In this document: in pieces, positions 27,601 to 35,780 of the stretch
Layout of the letters: the number at the start of each line of letters is the position of its first letter
Numbering within the stretch: the first letter of the stretch is position 1
Assembly (NCBI RefSeq): GCF_029510815.1
Contig: NZ_CP120360.1
Coordinates: 2,604,001-2,668,000, forward strand
Direction: 5' to 3'
Source of the DNA: Janibacter sp. DB-40
GTDB taxonomy: Bacteria; Actinomycetota; Actinomycetes; Actinomycetales; Dermatophilaceae
Length of the DNA: 64,000 bases
The notes under the pieces: model-generated
The model's input: only the letters and a program-made list of their open reading frames with translations
What the model was told of the DNA's origin: nothing
The model's database searches: none
Program-made: the position numbers and the translations under genes

Positions 27601-28998
27601 TCAGCGGCAGCCGCAGTCCGTGAGGTCGGCGACCATCCGGTCGAGCACGGCGCGCGCCCCGAGGGTGCCGGTGGTCGAGGGCACCCGGTCGGCGAGCAGC
27701 ACGTAGGTGAGCAGTCGCCCGTCGGCGGTCGTGGTCGTCCCCGCGAGCGCCGACGTGCCGGTCAGGGTGCCCGTCTTGGCCCGGGCGAGCCCGGCGGCGC
27801 TGCGGCTGTCGTCGGTGTCGAAGCGCTCGTGCAGCGTGCCGGTCAGCCCGGCGACGGGCAGCTCGGCCAGGATCGAGGTCATCTCCTTTGCCGAGCCGGT
27901 GATGCCCAGCTGCATGACGTCGGAGATCACCCGCGCCGGCACCTTCTGGCCCGAGCTGAGCCCGCTGCTGTCCTTGAGCGTGACTCCGGTGAGGTCGATG
28001 CCGGCGCCCGCCAGGGTCTGCTGGACCCAGTCGGAGACCGCCGCGGTCGAGGTGCCGACACCGTGGACGGCGGCGACCTGGCGGGCCACGTTCTCCGTCA
28101 GGGCGTTGTCGCTGTCGTCGAGGGCCACGGCGAGCACGTCCCCGAGCGGGGCGGAGTCCACCGCACCGAGGACCTCTGCGTCCTCCGGCGCGGGGGTCTG
28201 CCACTGCTTCGTCGAGGTGTCCGCCTCGACGGCGACCCCCACGGCCCTCAGCTCCTTGGCGAAGGCCTTGAGCACGCTGCGCTCGGGGAACTTGGGCGAG
28301 GGCTCGAAGGGTTTGGGTCGCTCCCCCGCGAGACCGATCATCGTCACGCCCTGGGTGTAGCCGGCCGCGACGTCGGCCATCTCCCAGGTCGGCGGGTACC
28401 GCTCGCCGTGGGCGTACGTCATGTCGAGGCGAAGGGAGTAGCTCCCCTCCCCCTTCGCCGGGACCGAGGCCGCCACCTGGCGGGCGAGGTCCGCCAGACC
28501 GGCCCGGCCCTCGACGGCCGTCGGGTCGCCCTCGCCGCGCGCGAGCATCGTGTCGCCCGCGGCGACGAGGACCAGCTCGTCCGGCCGGTCACCGGCGACG
28601 ACCTGCGTCGTCATGACCCGGCTGAGATCGGCGGTCTGTGCCACCGCGGCGGCGGTGAGCAGCTTCGCGGTCGAGGCGGGGGTGATCGGTCGGTCGCCGC
28701 CGTGGGAGTAGAGGGTCTCGCCGGTGAGGGCGTCGCGCACCACCACGCCCACGCGCTCACCCAGCGCCTTGGCCTCCGCGTCCTCCTCGAGGGCCGCGGT
28801 CAGCCCGGCCCTCGTCGGAACGGGCGCCTCGGTCGAGGCGGCCGGCAGGACGGGCGCGGTGGCGGGGGCCTGCGGAGCCTGCCGGGTGACCTCCTCGTCG
28901 ATCGTGAGCACGCCGGGGACGCGGTCGTAGGCGTCCGCCGCGCCGTACCCGATCAGCAGTGCTGCGACGGAGGTCACGGCGATGAGTGTGCGGCGCAC
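27601..28998 (-). CDS. dacB: D-alanyl-D-alanine carboxypeptidase/endopeptidase (PBP4 type)
   Basis: Trims or cleaves peptidoglycan peptides outside the cell. 465 aa, N-terminal membrane segment ([20 protein letters not shown]), Pro/Ala linker, then the penicillin-binding fold with Ser109-Thr-Ala-Lys112, the SDN triad member in [10 protein letters not shown], and AKTGTLTG. The long insert between SxxK and SxN is typical of PBP4. It diverges from ppa over 99 bp, which hold both promoters. It heads the leftward cluster toward tilS and ftsH. Confidence 0.94.
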   Translation of the reverse strand: MRRTLIAVTSVAALLIGYGAADAYDRVPGVLTIDEEVTRQAPQAPATAPVLPAASTEAPVPTRAGLTAALEEDAEAKALGERVGVVVRDALTGETLYSHGGDRPITPASTAKLLTAAAVAQTADLSRVMTTQVVAGDRPDELVLVAAGDTMLARGEGDPTAVEGRAGLADLARQVAASVPAKGEGSYSLRLDMTYAHGERYPPTWEMADVAAGYTQGVTMIGLAGERPKPFEPSPKFPERSVLKAFAKELRAVGVAVEADTSTKQWQTPAPEDAEVLGAVDSAPLGDVLAVALDDSDNALTENVARQVAAVHGVGTSTAAVSDWVQQTLAGAGIDLTGVTLKDSSGLSSGQKVPARVISDVMQLGITGSAKEMTSILAELPVAGLTGTLHERFDTDDSRSAAGLARAKTGTLTGTSALAGTTTTADGRLLTYVLLADRVPSTTGTLGARAVLDRMVADLTDCGCR

Positions 28999-29097
28999 CC
29001 GCTGCCCCCTGCGTGGATTGGTCGACGGTGGTGGAACACTGGCACCGAGACTAGATCACGGTCATCACATCACCGTCACCGAACAAAGGGGCACCTA

Positions 29098-29730
29098 GTG
29101 GAGTTCGACGTCACCATCGAGATCCCCAAGGGTCAGAAGAACAAGTACGAGGTCGACCACGAGACCGGGCGGATCCGTCTGGACCGGATGCTCTTCACCT
29201 CCATGGCCTACCCGAGCGACTACGGCTACGTCGAGGACAGCCTCGGCGAGGACGGGGACCCGTTGGACGCGCTCGTCCTGCTCGACGAGCCGACGTGGCC
29301 CGGCTGCCTCGTGCGTGCCCGCCCGATCGGCATGTTCCACATGCGCGACGAGGCCGGCGGGGACGACAAGGTCCTGTGCGTCCCTGCGGGCGACCCCCGC
29401 AAGGAGGGCATCAAGGAGCTCGAGGACATCAGCGAGTTCTGGCGCCTGGAGATCCAGCACTTCTTCGAGACCTACAAGGACCTCGAGCCGGGCAAGTCCG
29501 TCGAGGGCGCCCACTGGGTCGGCCGCGAGGAGGCCGAGAGGGTCGTCCTGGAGTCCATCGAGCGCGCCAAGGCCAACGGCATGAGCACCGCCCGCTGGAC
29601 GATGCCCTCCTCCGGCCACATCCCCGAGCCCGAGGACGTCACCCACTCCGAGGAGGACATCAAGGCAGCGGCCGCCCGTGCGCGCGAGCAGCTGGCCACC
29701 GAGGAGAGCCCCCTCAGCGACGAGGAGTGA
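29098..29730 (+). CDS. ppa: Inorganic pyrophosphatase
   Basis: Soluble family I enzyme that hydrolyses pyrophosphate. GTG start with AAAGGGG upstream. 210 aa: [27 protein letters not shown], the metal signature [10 protein letters not shown] and [20 protein letters not shown]. It is longer than the ~165-aa actinobacterial norm because of an acidic tail (after about residue 165) rich in Glu and Ala. A membrane pyrophosphatase, hppA, is also in this window. Confidence 0.96.
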   Translation: MEFDVTIEIPKGQKNKYEVDHETGRIRLDRMLFTSMAYPSDYGYVEDSLGEDGDPLDALVLLDEPTWPGCLVRARPIGMFHMRDEAGGDDKVLCVPAGDPRKEGIKELEDISEFWRLEIQHFFETYKDLEPGKSVEGAHWVGREEAERVVLESIERAKANGMSTARWTMPSSGHIPEPEDVTHSEEDIKAAAARAREQLATEESPLSDEE

Positions 29731-30160
29731 CCTCCCGGGCCAACCCGTGGCGGCACTGCCGCATCATCCACGCGTGATTGGCCCGCAGCAGCAACGGCAC
29801 GAGGGTCGCCACCCGCTCCAGGCGGGTGGCGACCCTCACGCTTTGCGCGAAGTGGAGCACGCTGCCCTGCGGCACGGCCGCGATGCGCCACTGGGCGTGG
29901 CCGACGAGGTCCCCCGCGAGGAGCACCCGCAGCACGCCCGCCTCCCGGTCCGCGACCACGCGGGTCAGGCGCAGGCGCAGCGTGACCGGGAGGAGGCTGC
30001 GCACGACGGCGATGCCGGAGTCGTCGTCGATGCGGTCGACCGAGCGCACCTGCGGCCACCAGGTCGGGTAGCGATCGATGTCCGCCAGCACCGCTACCAC
30101 GTCGGGCGGCTCGGCGTCCACGAACCAGACGCTGCTGAAGTCGAAGGTCTGGGTGGTCAC
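29714..30160 (-). CDS. SRPBCC (START-like) family protein
   Basis: About 148 aa in the helix-grip fold: [40 protein letters not shown] is the typical first strand, helix and PxWWP element of polyketide-cyclase-like proteins, which bind hydrophobic ligands. The C-terminus [31 protein letters not shown] matches the long final helix. The stop overlaps ppa tail to tail by 17 bp. A GTG at 30160 fits the fold; an ATG at 30178 is an alternative. Ligand unknown. Confidence 0.8.
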   Translation of the reverse strand: MTTQTFDFSSVWFVDAEPPDVVAVLADIDRYPTWWPQVRSVDRIDDDSGIAVVRSLLPVTLRLRLTRVVADREAGVLRVLLAGDLVGHAQWRIAAVPQGSVLHFAQSVRVATRLERVATLVPLLLRANHAWMMRQCRHGLAREVTPRR

Positions 30161-30208
30161 ACCCCCATCCAACTCCACCCACCGGGTGCCGTCCCCGGCA
30201 CCACCGCC

Positions 30209-30248
30209 GGTCGAGGTGCGAGGCCGTCCACGGCCGAGCCTCGAGACC
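30209..30248. repeat. REP-like dispersed palindrome, copy 1
   Basis: A 40-bp imperfect palindrome centred on CCGTCCACGG between two divergent genes. The reverse complement of this sequence matches 49238-49277 at 38 of 40 positions. It lies about 40 bp upstream of the hydrolase start. Confidence 0.8.
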
Positions 30249-30287
30249 CCACCCCACTCCGCCCCTCCCCGGGATACCGTGCGACAC

Positions 30288-31184
30288 GTGCGCTACTTCT
30301 CCCGTGACGGACTGACCTTCGACGTCGACGACAGCGGCCCCCAGAAGGGGGAGGTCGTCGTCCTCCTGCACGGCTGGCCGCAGGACCGCACGGCGTGGGA
30401 CAAGGTGACGCCCCGGCTCGTCGACGCCGGCCTGCGGGTGCTGGCCCCGGACCTGCGCGGCTACTCCCCCGGCGCCCGCCCACCGCACCACCTCGACTAC
30501 GAGATCTCCGAACTCGTCGGGGACGTCATCGCCCTGCTCGACGCCGCCAGCGCCTCGCAGGCCCACATCGTCGGTCACGACTGGGGCGGCGCCCTCGCGT
30601 GGGCCGTGGCCGCCCGCCACCCCGACCGCGTGCAGACCCTGACCGTGTTGTCGACCCCGAGTCCGTCCGGGATGGCCCACGGCTTCCGTCAGGGTGAGCA
30701 GCTGAAGGCCAGCTGGTACATGGCCTTCTTCGCCCTGCCGATCCTGCCGGTGCTGTTCTTCCGGTTCTTCGCCCAGCAGGTCATGGAGAGGATCGGGATG
30801 CCTCGCGAGCGCGCGGCGTACGACGCCAAGCGGTTGAAGGACGCGAGCTCGGCCCAGGGATCCCTGAACTGGTACCGCGCGCAACTCTCCCCGACGCTGC
30901 TGTGGCGCCGGCGGTCCCGCCCCGGGACCCCTCGTCGCAGCAAGCACCGCGAGATGCTTCCGACCGCTTTCGTCTGGGGCGCCAAGGACCCGGCCTTCGC
31001 GAAGGCGTCGACCCGGCACACGGTCAACAAGCTGCGTGAGCGCGCCGGGGAGCAGATCGACCTCGTGCACACCCTCGAGCTCGACACCGGTCACTGGCTC
31101 ATGGAGACCCACCCGGAGACGATCGCCGAGGTCGTCCTCGATCGGATCGGTGGGCACGGTCGGAGCGAGCAGCAGGCGGGTTGA
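30288..31184 (+). CDS. Alpha/beta hydrolase, epoxide hydrolase-like
   Basis: 298 aa. It has VVLLHGWPQDRTAWDKV (oxyanion hole), the nucleophile elbow AHIVGHDWGGALAW with Asp as nucleophile, WGAKDPAF (acid) and DTGHWLMETHP (His). Asp in the elbow points to epoxide hydrolase or haloalkane dehalogenase chemistry rather than esterase. The cap holds a hydrophobic run (MAFFALPILPVLFFRFF). GTG at 30288 is chosen; another in-frame GTG lies nine bases upstream. Substrate unknown. Confidence 0.85.
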   Translation: MRYFSRDGLTFDVDDSGPQKGEVVVLLHGWPQDRTAWDKVTPRLVDAGLRVLAPDLRGYSPGARPPHHLDYEISELVGDVIALLDAASASQAHIVGHDWGGALAWAVAARHPDRVQTLTVLSTPSPSGMAHGFRQGEQLKASWYMAFFALPILPVLFFRFFAQQVMERIGMPRERAAYDAKRLKDASSAQGSLNWYRAQLSPTLLWRRRSRPGTPRRSKHREMLPTAFVWGAKDPAFAKASTRHTVNKLRERAGEQIDLVHTLELDTGHWLMETHPETIAEVVLDRIGGHGRSEQQAG

Positions 31185-31223
31185 GCGAAGGGGGGTGCGG
31201 GCCGAGCAGCACCCCCTTGGCTC
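31183..31223. terminator. Hairpin between convergent genes
   Basis: The hydrolase stop codon leads straight into a near-perfect inverted repeat (arms about 15-16 bp, 31183-31198 and 31209-31223) built around AAGGGGG/CCCCCTT. It can serve both the hydrolase and the gene ending at 31236. Confidence 0.6.
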
Positions 31224-31235
31224 GCCCATGAGGGG

Positions 31236-31619
31236 TCAGTCGCGCGAGGCCGCCTCGAGGACTGCTGACCAGCCACCGAACGCGTTTCGGACGGTGTTGG
31301 CCGACGGCGCGTCCTGCTGCTCCCGCAGCCACTGGCCGAAGCGACCGTAGGACGGCTTCTCGTCCTCGGCCAGGTAGAGCCGGACCCACTCCAGCAGGTC
31401 GGCCTCGCTCCACTTGCGGCGGTAGGAGGTCCGGGAGGCCTTGTTCGCCGCGACTCCCGCGGCGGCGCACGCCTCCCGCCACGAACCCTCACGCTGGATG
31501 ATGCGCGCGGAGGTCAGCGCCTCGGCACCGCGGTGCCTGTCGTAGAACGCCACCGAGAGCGGGGTGCCACCGGGCAACGCAGCCACCCGCCGCATCTCGT
31601 TGGTCGACTCGTCACGCAT
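31236..31619 (-). CDS. Small protein with HNH-associated helical repeats
   Basis: 127 aa. The C-terminal half (WSEADLLEWVRLYLAEDEKP to NTVRNAFGGWSAVLEAA) resembles the homing-endonuclease-associated helical repeat, a DNA-binding unit of the form 'helix, PSxxxF, WSAALEAAG'. A weaker second unit (FYDRHRGAEALTSARIIQREGSWREACAAAG) precedes it. No HNH nuclease motif is present, so it is probably a small DNA-binding protein. Start at 31619 follows a GAGGAG element. It lies 35 bp after the SDR gene and may share its transcript. Confidence 0.6.
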   Translation of the reverse strand: MRDESTNEMRRVAALPGGTPLSVAFYDRHRGAEALTSARIIQREGSWREACAAAGVAANKASRTSYRRKWSEADLLEWVRLYLAEDEKPSYGRFGQWLREQQDAPSANTVRNAFGGWSAVLEAASRD

Positions 31620-31654
31620 GCTGCCTGCTCTCCTCATCTCGGATCTCGTCGACG

Positions 31655-32410
31655 TCACAGCGCGGTGTAGCCTCCGTCGACGAGGTAGCCCGCTCCGGTG
31701 CAGAAGGACGCCTCGTCCGAGAGGAGGAAGGCGACCATCGCCGCGACCTCCTCCGGAGTGCCGAAGCGCTTCATCGCGTGCTTGTCCTCGAGGAAGGCCT
31801 TGGCGTCCTCGGGCATCTCGGTCAGGGGCGTGGCGATGACGCCCGGCTGGACCGCGTTCACCCGGATCCCTTCCGTGCCGTACTCGACGGCGGCAGCCTT
31901 GGTCATGCCGAGCACGCCGTGCTTGGCCGTCGTGTACGCCGACCCGGGGGCGTGGGTGGCCACGTTGCCGTGGACCGAGGCCATGTTGACGATCGAACCC
32001 CTGCCCTCGGCCGTGTCCTTCATCGCCGGGATCTGGTACTTCATCCCGTAGGCGACGCCGTCCATGTTGATTCCGATGACCTTGCGCCACACGTCGAGGT
32101 CGAGCTCTCCAATGGGACCGGGTGAGGCACCGATGCCCGCGTTGTTGACCGCTCCGTCCAGGCGACCCCAGGTGTCGAGCGCGAGACGCACGGCAGCCTC
32201 GTTGTCCTCGGGGCTGGAGGCGTCGAGGTGCATCGTTACCGCCTCGCCGCCGGCCCCTTCGACGAGGCGGGCCGTCTCGGCCGCGCCCTCGTCGTTGATG
32301 TCGGCGACGAGGACCCTGCCGCCCTCCTGCCCCAGACGCACGGCGACAGCCCGGCCGAGGCCCGAGCCCCCACCCGTGACGATGACGACCTTGCCGGTGA
32401 ACCGTTCCAT
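31655..32410 (-). CDS. Short-chain dehydrogenase/reductase
   Basis: 251 aa classical SDR: TGGGSGLGRAVAVRL cofactor loop, NNAGIG, catalytic Ser in NMASVHG, YTTAK (Tyr-x3-Lys) and a PGVIATPLTEMP segment. The residue after the second strand is Asp (VLVADIN), which favours NAD(H). Start MERFTGK has GAAGGA upstream; an in-frame ATG 14 codons earlier is less likely. Substrate unknown; the family includes 3-oxoacyl reductases and alcohol dehydrogenases. Confidence 0.88.
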   Translation of the reverse strand: MERFTGKVVIVTGGGSGLGRAVAVRLGQEGGRVLVADINDEGAAETARLVEGAGGEAVTMHLDASSPEDNEAAVRLALDTWGRLDGAVNNAGIGASPGPIGELDLDVWRKVIGINMDGVAYGMKYQIPAMKDTAEGRGSIVNMASVHGNVATHAPGSAYTTAKHGVLGMTKAAAVEYGTEGIRVNAVQPGVIATPLTEMPEDAKAFLEDKHAMKRFGTPEEVAAMVAFLLSDEASFCTGAGYLVDGGYTAL

Positions 32411-32592
32411 GGCTGCGATCCTTCGCGATCGGTGGACGTGTTCTTCCACCATGGCACTGCTGGACCTGCAGGGAGCCGACAGCGTGCTCAGCGGAACTTC
32501 TGCGAGAGGAGCACCTCAGGACCGGGTCACCCTGGACTTGGCCCAGGAGCTCCCCGAAACGACCAATGCCAAGGGGCCGGTAGCTGCAGTGA

Positions 32593-34137
32593 TCACTGGG
32601 GTGGACCGGTGAGCGCGTCGGCAGCATGACCGTCACGATCGCGCACGGTCAGCCTCAGCGCCACGTGCGGACCGAAGAGTTTCCTGGCTGCGCTCGGGAG
32701 CGCGATCCGCTTGACCCATCGGCGTGGTGACGCGTCCTCGTCCTCGAGCGGGGGGCCCGTCGGCACGTAGTCACGCAGGGGCACCGGCAACTCGGAGACC
32801 CAGGCAGCCCACGCTGCCAACCCGCCGTCCGCGGCGCCGATGTCGACAGCGAGCCAGTCGTCGAAATCCGCGGTCTGCTCCACGTGGTCCCGGAAGTCGA
32901 AGATGCCGTTCCGTTGACGCAGTGAGATGAGCCTGAGGTGCAGGGTGTAGCGGGCGTGCTCGGCCTCCTCGGGGCGCGTGGTCGGATCGGCGATGAGGAA
33001 GGTCGTGACCAGCGGTTGTGGCCGGTCCGATTCGTCCGCGGGGAAGTCCAGGATCACGGGGCAGTGGTGCGCTGCAGTCTGCTGGTGCATCAGGATCGGA
33101 AGACCGCGCACGGCGAGTTCCACCTCCGCCTGCCAGACGATGTCGTCGCGGTCCGCTGCCTCCTGCCTCGGGGGCCGGAGCCCGACGAGGTCCGCGGTGA
33201 CCTCCAGGTCGCCGAGGAGGAAGCGGCGCATGTTCTGGTAACCCTCTTCCGAGTTCACGATGCCGTAGCGCCCGGAGTGGCTGCGGTGTACGAATGCGAA
33301 CTTGGCGTCCGGAACGTACGCGTTCTCGATCTGGACCAGCCCATCGCTCTTCACCCCGACGGCTGCGGAGGAGAGGCCGCGGGCCACGTCGTAGTCGTCG
33401 GGGTTGGTGCCGATCAAGGCAAATACGCGTTCGGGCGCAAACGCCTCTTCCGGGATCTTCCTGGGGTCCCAGCTCGCCGTGCGGTCGCCGACACCGGCCG
33501 GATTCAGGTACTCCCACATCCGTTGCGGTCCGAAGATGTCGGCCCCTTGGATACCGAAGTGGTCCCTGACCTTCTCGAAGAGACCGAATCCGATGTCGAA
33601 GTCGATGCCCCCGTGGGGAGTCGCGTAGGTGAAGAGCCTGTCGACGTACTGCTCGGCGTGCGCGCCCCGGTCGGGGATGACCTTCTGCATCATGCTGCGG
33701 CAGACCAGACCGCCCATGGAGTGCGCGACCAGGTGAACCCTGGGGGCGCCGGTCTTGGTGCGTACCAGCGACACCAGATCAAGGAGATCTTCGGCGGCGC
33801 GTTCGAGACGGTACTCCTGCGGCGTCCGCCCCCAGGTGGAGGCGGCGTCGTCGTAGAAGCGATGGATCCAGATGGTCGCCTCGGGGACCTCGCCGTCCGG
33901 CTGCGTACCCAGCCACGCCAGCTGGCTGCCGTGGACCTTCAGGTCGTAGCCGTGGTCGAGCATCAGGCGCAGCAGCGGGCTCTCGAACTGGTAGAAGCTG
34001 GGGTCCCCGCCTGCCCCCACCCTCACGTGGGTGGAACCCACGTTGAAACCGTAGAACGGGTCCTCGACGAGCGAATCGATACCCGATTGCCCACCCCCGA
34101 AGCCGCGAACGTAGATGATCGGCAACTTGCGCGCCAT
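32593..34137 (-). CDS. Lipase/esterase-like alpha/beta hydrolase
   Basis: 514 aa. The fold begins LPIIYVRGFGGG (oxyanion strand) and the nucleophile elbow is VHLVAHSMGGLVCRSM; YATPHGGIDF follows, as in PGAP1/lecithin-acyltransferase type lipases. After the catalytic domain (to about residue 320) there is a C-terminal region of about 190 residues without a recognised motif. No signal peptide is seen, which is odd for a lipase and suggests a cytoplasmic role. Start at 34137 has a GGGGAGGA site. Confidence 0.75.
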   Translation of the reverse strand: MARKLPIIYVRGFGGGQSGIDSLVEDPFYGFNVGSTHVRVGAGGDPSFYQFESPLLRLMLDHGYDLKVHGSQLAWLGTQPDGEVPEATIWIHRFYDDAASTWGRTPQEYRLERAAEDLLDLVSLVRTKTGAPRVHLVAHSMGGLVCRSMMQKVIPDRGAHAEQYVDRLFTYATPHGGIDFDIGFGLFEKVRDHFGIQGADIFGPQRMWEYLNPAGVGDRTASWDPRKIPEEAFAPERVFALIGTNPDDYDVARGLSSAAVGVKSDGLVQIENAYVPDAKFAFVHRSHSGRYGIVNSEEGYQNMRRFLLGDLEVTADLVGLRPPRQEAADRDDIVWQAEVELAVRGLPILMHQQTAAHHCPVILDFPADESDRPQPLVTTFLIADPTTRPEEAEHARYTLHLRLISLRQRNGIFDFRDHVEQTADFDDWLAVDIGAADGGLAAWAAWVSELPVPLRDYVPTGPPLEDEDASPRRWVKRIALPSAARKLFGPHVALRLTVRDRDGHAADALTGPPQ

Positions 34138-34242
34138 CACGGTCCTCCCCCCACCAGTGCGGCTCCCCCTCGCCCGAGCCACCGTGTGGATCGACCCTAT
34201 GGTGGTGGGCCGATCTGGTCCAGCACTTGGCGGTGCGGTCCC

Positions 34243-34755
34243 TCACGGATTGAGCCTCCACAATCTGTACGACCAGGGCACGTCGTAGCCAAGAACCCAC
34301 GCCGTGTAGACGCCCGCAGCCACGCGGGCCCACCGATCCCTCTGGGCGCGGTGTTGCAGCGCCAAGACCATGGGGGTGAAGGCCAGCATCCCGACGAATC
34401 CCGCTCGGGTGCTCCGGCGGCCGAAGAGAAGGACATTCCACAACTCGTTGCCCGCGAGCACCGCGTAGGTCCGGTTGCGCAGCACGGTGTCCTGGCCGCG
34501 CTGTGCGCGCTGCAGGACCACCCCCATCAGCCCGTAGTAGACCCCGCCGACGACGATGAACACTGGTAGCGGGACCTGCATCCCCGGTCGCCGCAACTCG
34601 TTGAACCACGCCAGCGACGAACGCCCGATGAACCCGTTACCGATCACTGCCGCCACCAGGGGTGGAGCCGCCACCGGCATCGACGCCCGCACGGCGGGAC
34701 CGATCCAGGCATTCCTAGACGGTCCGGACGGTGGAAGATCGTCAGGACCCGACAT
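34243..34755 (-). CDS. TspO/MBR-like membrane protein
   Basis: 170 aa with about five TM segments. Several elements match the tryptophan-rich sensory protein family: SLAWFNELRRPGMQVPLPVFIVVGGVYYGLMG, the NELWNVLLFGRR segment and the ending YTAWVLGYDVPWSYRLWRLNP, where the family ends in a WRLN-like motif. TspO proteins bind porphyrins and respond to oxidative stress. The match is by pattern only. It lies next to the integrated element but outside it. Confidence 0.65.
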   Translation of the reverse strand: MSGPDDLPPSGPSRNAWIGPAVRASMPVAAPPLVAAVIGNGFIGRSSLAWFNELRRPGMQVPLPVFIVVGGVYYGLMGVVLQRAQRGQDTVLRNRTYAVLAGNELWNVLLFGRRSTRAGFVGMLAFTPMVLALQHRAQRDRWARVAAGVYTAWVLGYDVPWSYRLWRLNP

Positions 34756-34863
34756 AGGACCATTGTGCCGCGCAATCAGTCAGATGGAGAGGGCGAAATC
34801 GGATTCGTCCCTCGTCCCGGACGGCATGCCACAGCAGCGGGGTGTGAAGCCGGCTGACTGACA

Positions 34864-34944
34864 AGCAAGAACGCCCCCGACCGTGTCGAGGGCGTTCCGC
34901 TGAGCCGCCTATCGGAATCGAACCGATGACCCATTCATTACGAG
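34864..34944 (-). other. attL: truncated tRNA-Thr 3' half plus terminator
   Basis: 81 bp identical to attR except at 34869 and 34932. It starts at the first base of the anticodon loop and covers the rest of the tRNA and its terminator. It is the original chromosomal 3' half, cut off from its 5' half by the insertion, so it makes no tRNA. Confidence 0.92.
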
Positions 34945-35780
34945 AGGCGTCACCGCCAATTTTGGCTTTTCGGCAACCGCGAAAACCGCATGAAATCGGG
35001 GTTCTTCAAGTCAGTCGTGCCAAGCGTGGCGACCGTCATGTGCCCAAAGTGTGCCCACGAATCCGACCGTGGAGGGCAGCCGACCCGATAGCGGAGCAGC
35101 CTTGGTCGGAGGGGCGCCGGGTCAAGCGGCCCGCTGTGGCGACGGGGTGGTGCGCAGGTGCGGGAGCACCTTCCGGGACCGATGGTTCGATCTGCCGCTT
35201 GAGGCGGTGGCCCGGAGGCCGGATCGTGTAGCGGCGGGTCGACGGCACGAGGGGGGAGGGCGTCTCGGCACTGGTTCGGGGCGTCTTCGTCTGTGTGGCC
35301 GTCCGCGTGCGGGCGGACGCGAGAACGGCCGCCAGGCCGCATGCGCAGCGGGCGGCCAGCGGCGACGGAGTCGCCGCCTTGAGTCAGTAGAGAAAGTTCT
35401 CACATGGAGCGTGAATTGACGGCGCGAGGACTACTCGTTGTGTTGTAGGTCCCGCGCGATCTGTCAGCAGTGGAGGCCGCTGACCTGGGATGGGCCGGCG
35501 GACGGATGCGCCAGGAGGCGTCCGTGTGCCAAGGCAGAGATCGCGTCCTGACCTGCGGGTTGACCGTTTGAGGTTCGGCTTGAGGGACAGGGCACTCCGT
35601 GTAGCTGTCCGTGACCGCTGAACATCGCCCGAAATGACGCCGCTTGATGTGCGCGAAAGAAACATTTCCCGACTGGGTGGGAGATGCACATTTCGCGAGT
35701 CCGAACGCCCGTTCGCGTACGCGATCTCCCGCCGGCTACTCGAGAACATCCCCGAGATCAGTCAGCGGTGCTACTTCGGG
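34945..35780. other. Left end of the element without a supportable gene
   Basis: 836 bp. Several open frames exist on both strands but none has a ribosome site with a recognisable or compositionally normal product. The segment holds the left 20-bp arm-like repeat (35038-35057). Part of it (about 35390-35780) is markedly lower in GC, like the cargo gene that follows, so a decayed gene or cargo-associated non-coding sequence is possible. Confidence 0.6.
35038..35057 (+). promoter_or_regulatory. Left integrase arm-type site (20-bp repeat)
   Basis: ATGTGCCCAAAGTGTGCCCA, which is itself two TGTGCCCA units three bases apart. An identical copy in the same orientation lies at 40590-40609. The pair is placed about 90 bp inside each att core, as expected for tyrosine-integrase arm sites. 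Confidence 0.65.

Noticed and set aside
34864-34944. Second tRNA-Thr gene
   Set aside because: Only the 3' half from the anticodon loop onward is present, with no 5' half on either side; it is an att site.
34950-35342. 130-codon open frame on the minus strand at the left end of the element
   Set aside because: Arg/Pro-rich composition like a shadow frame, no start signals, crosses the arm-type repeat.
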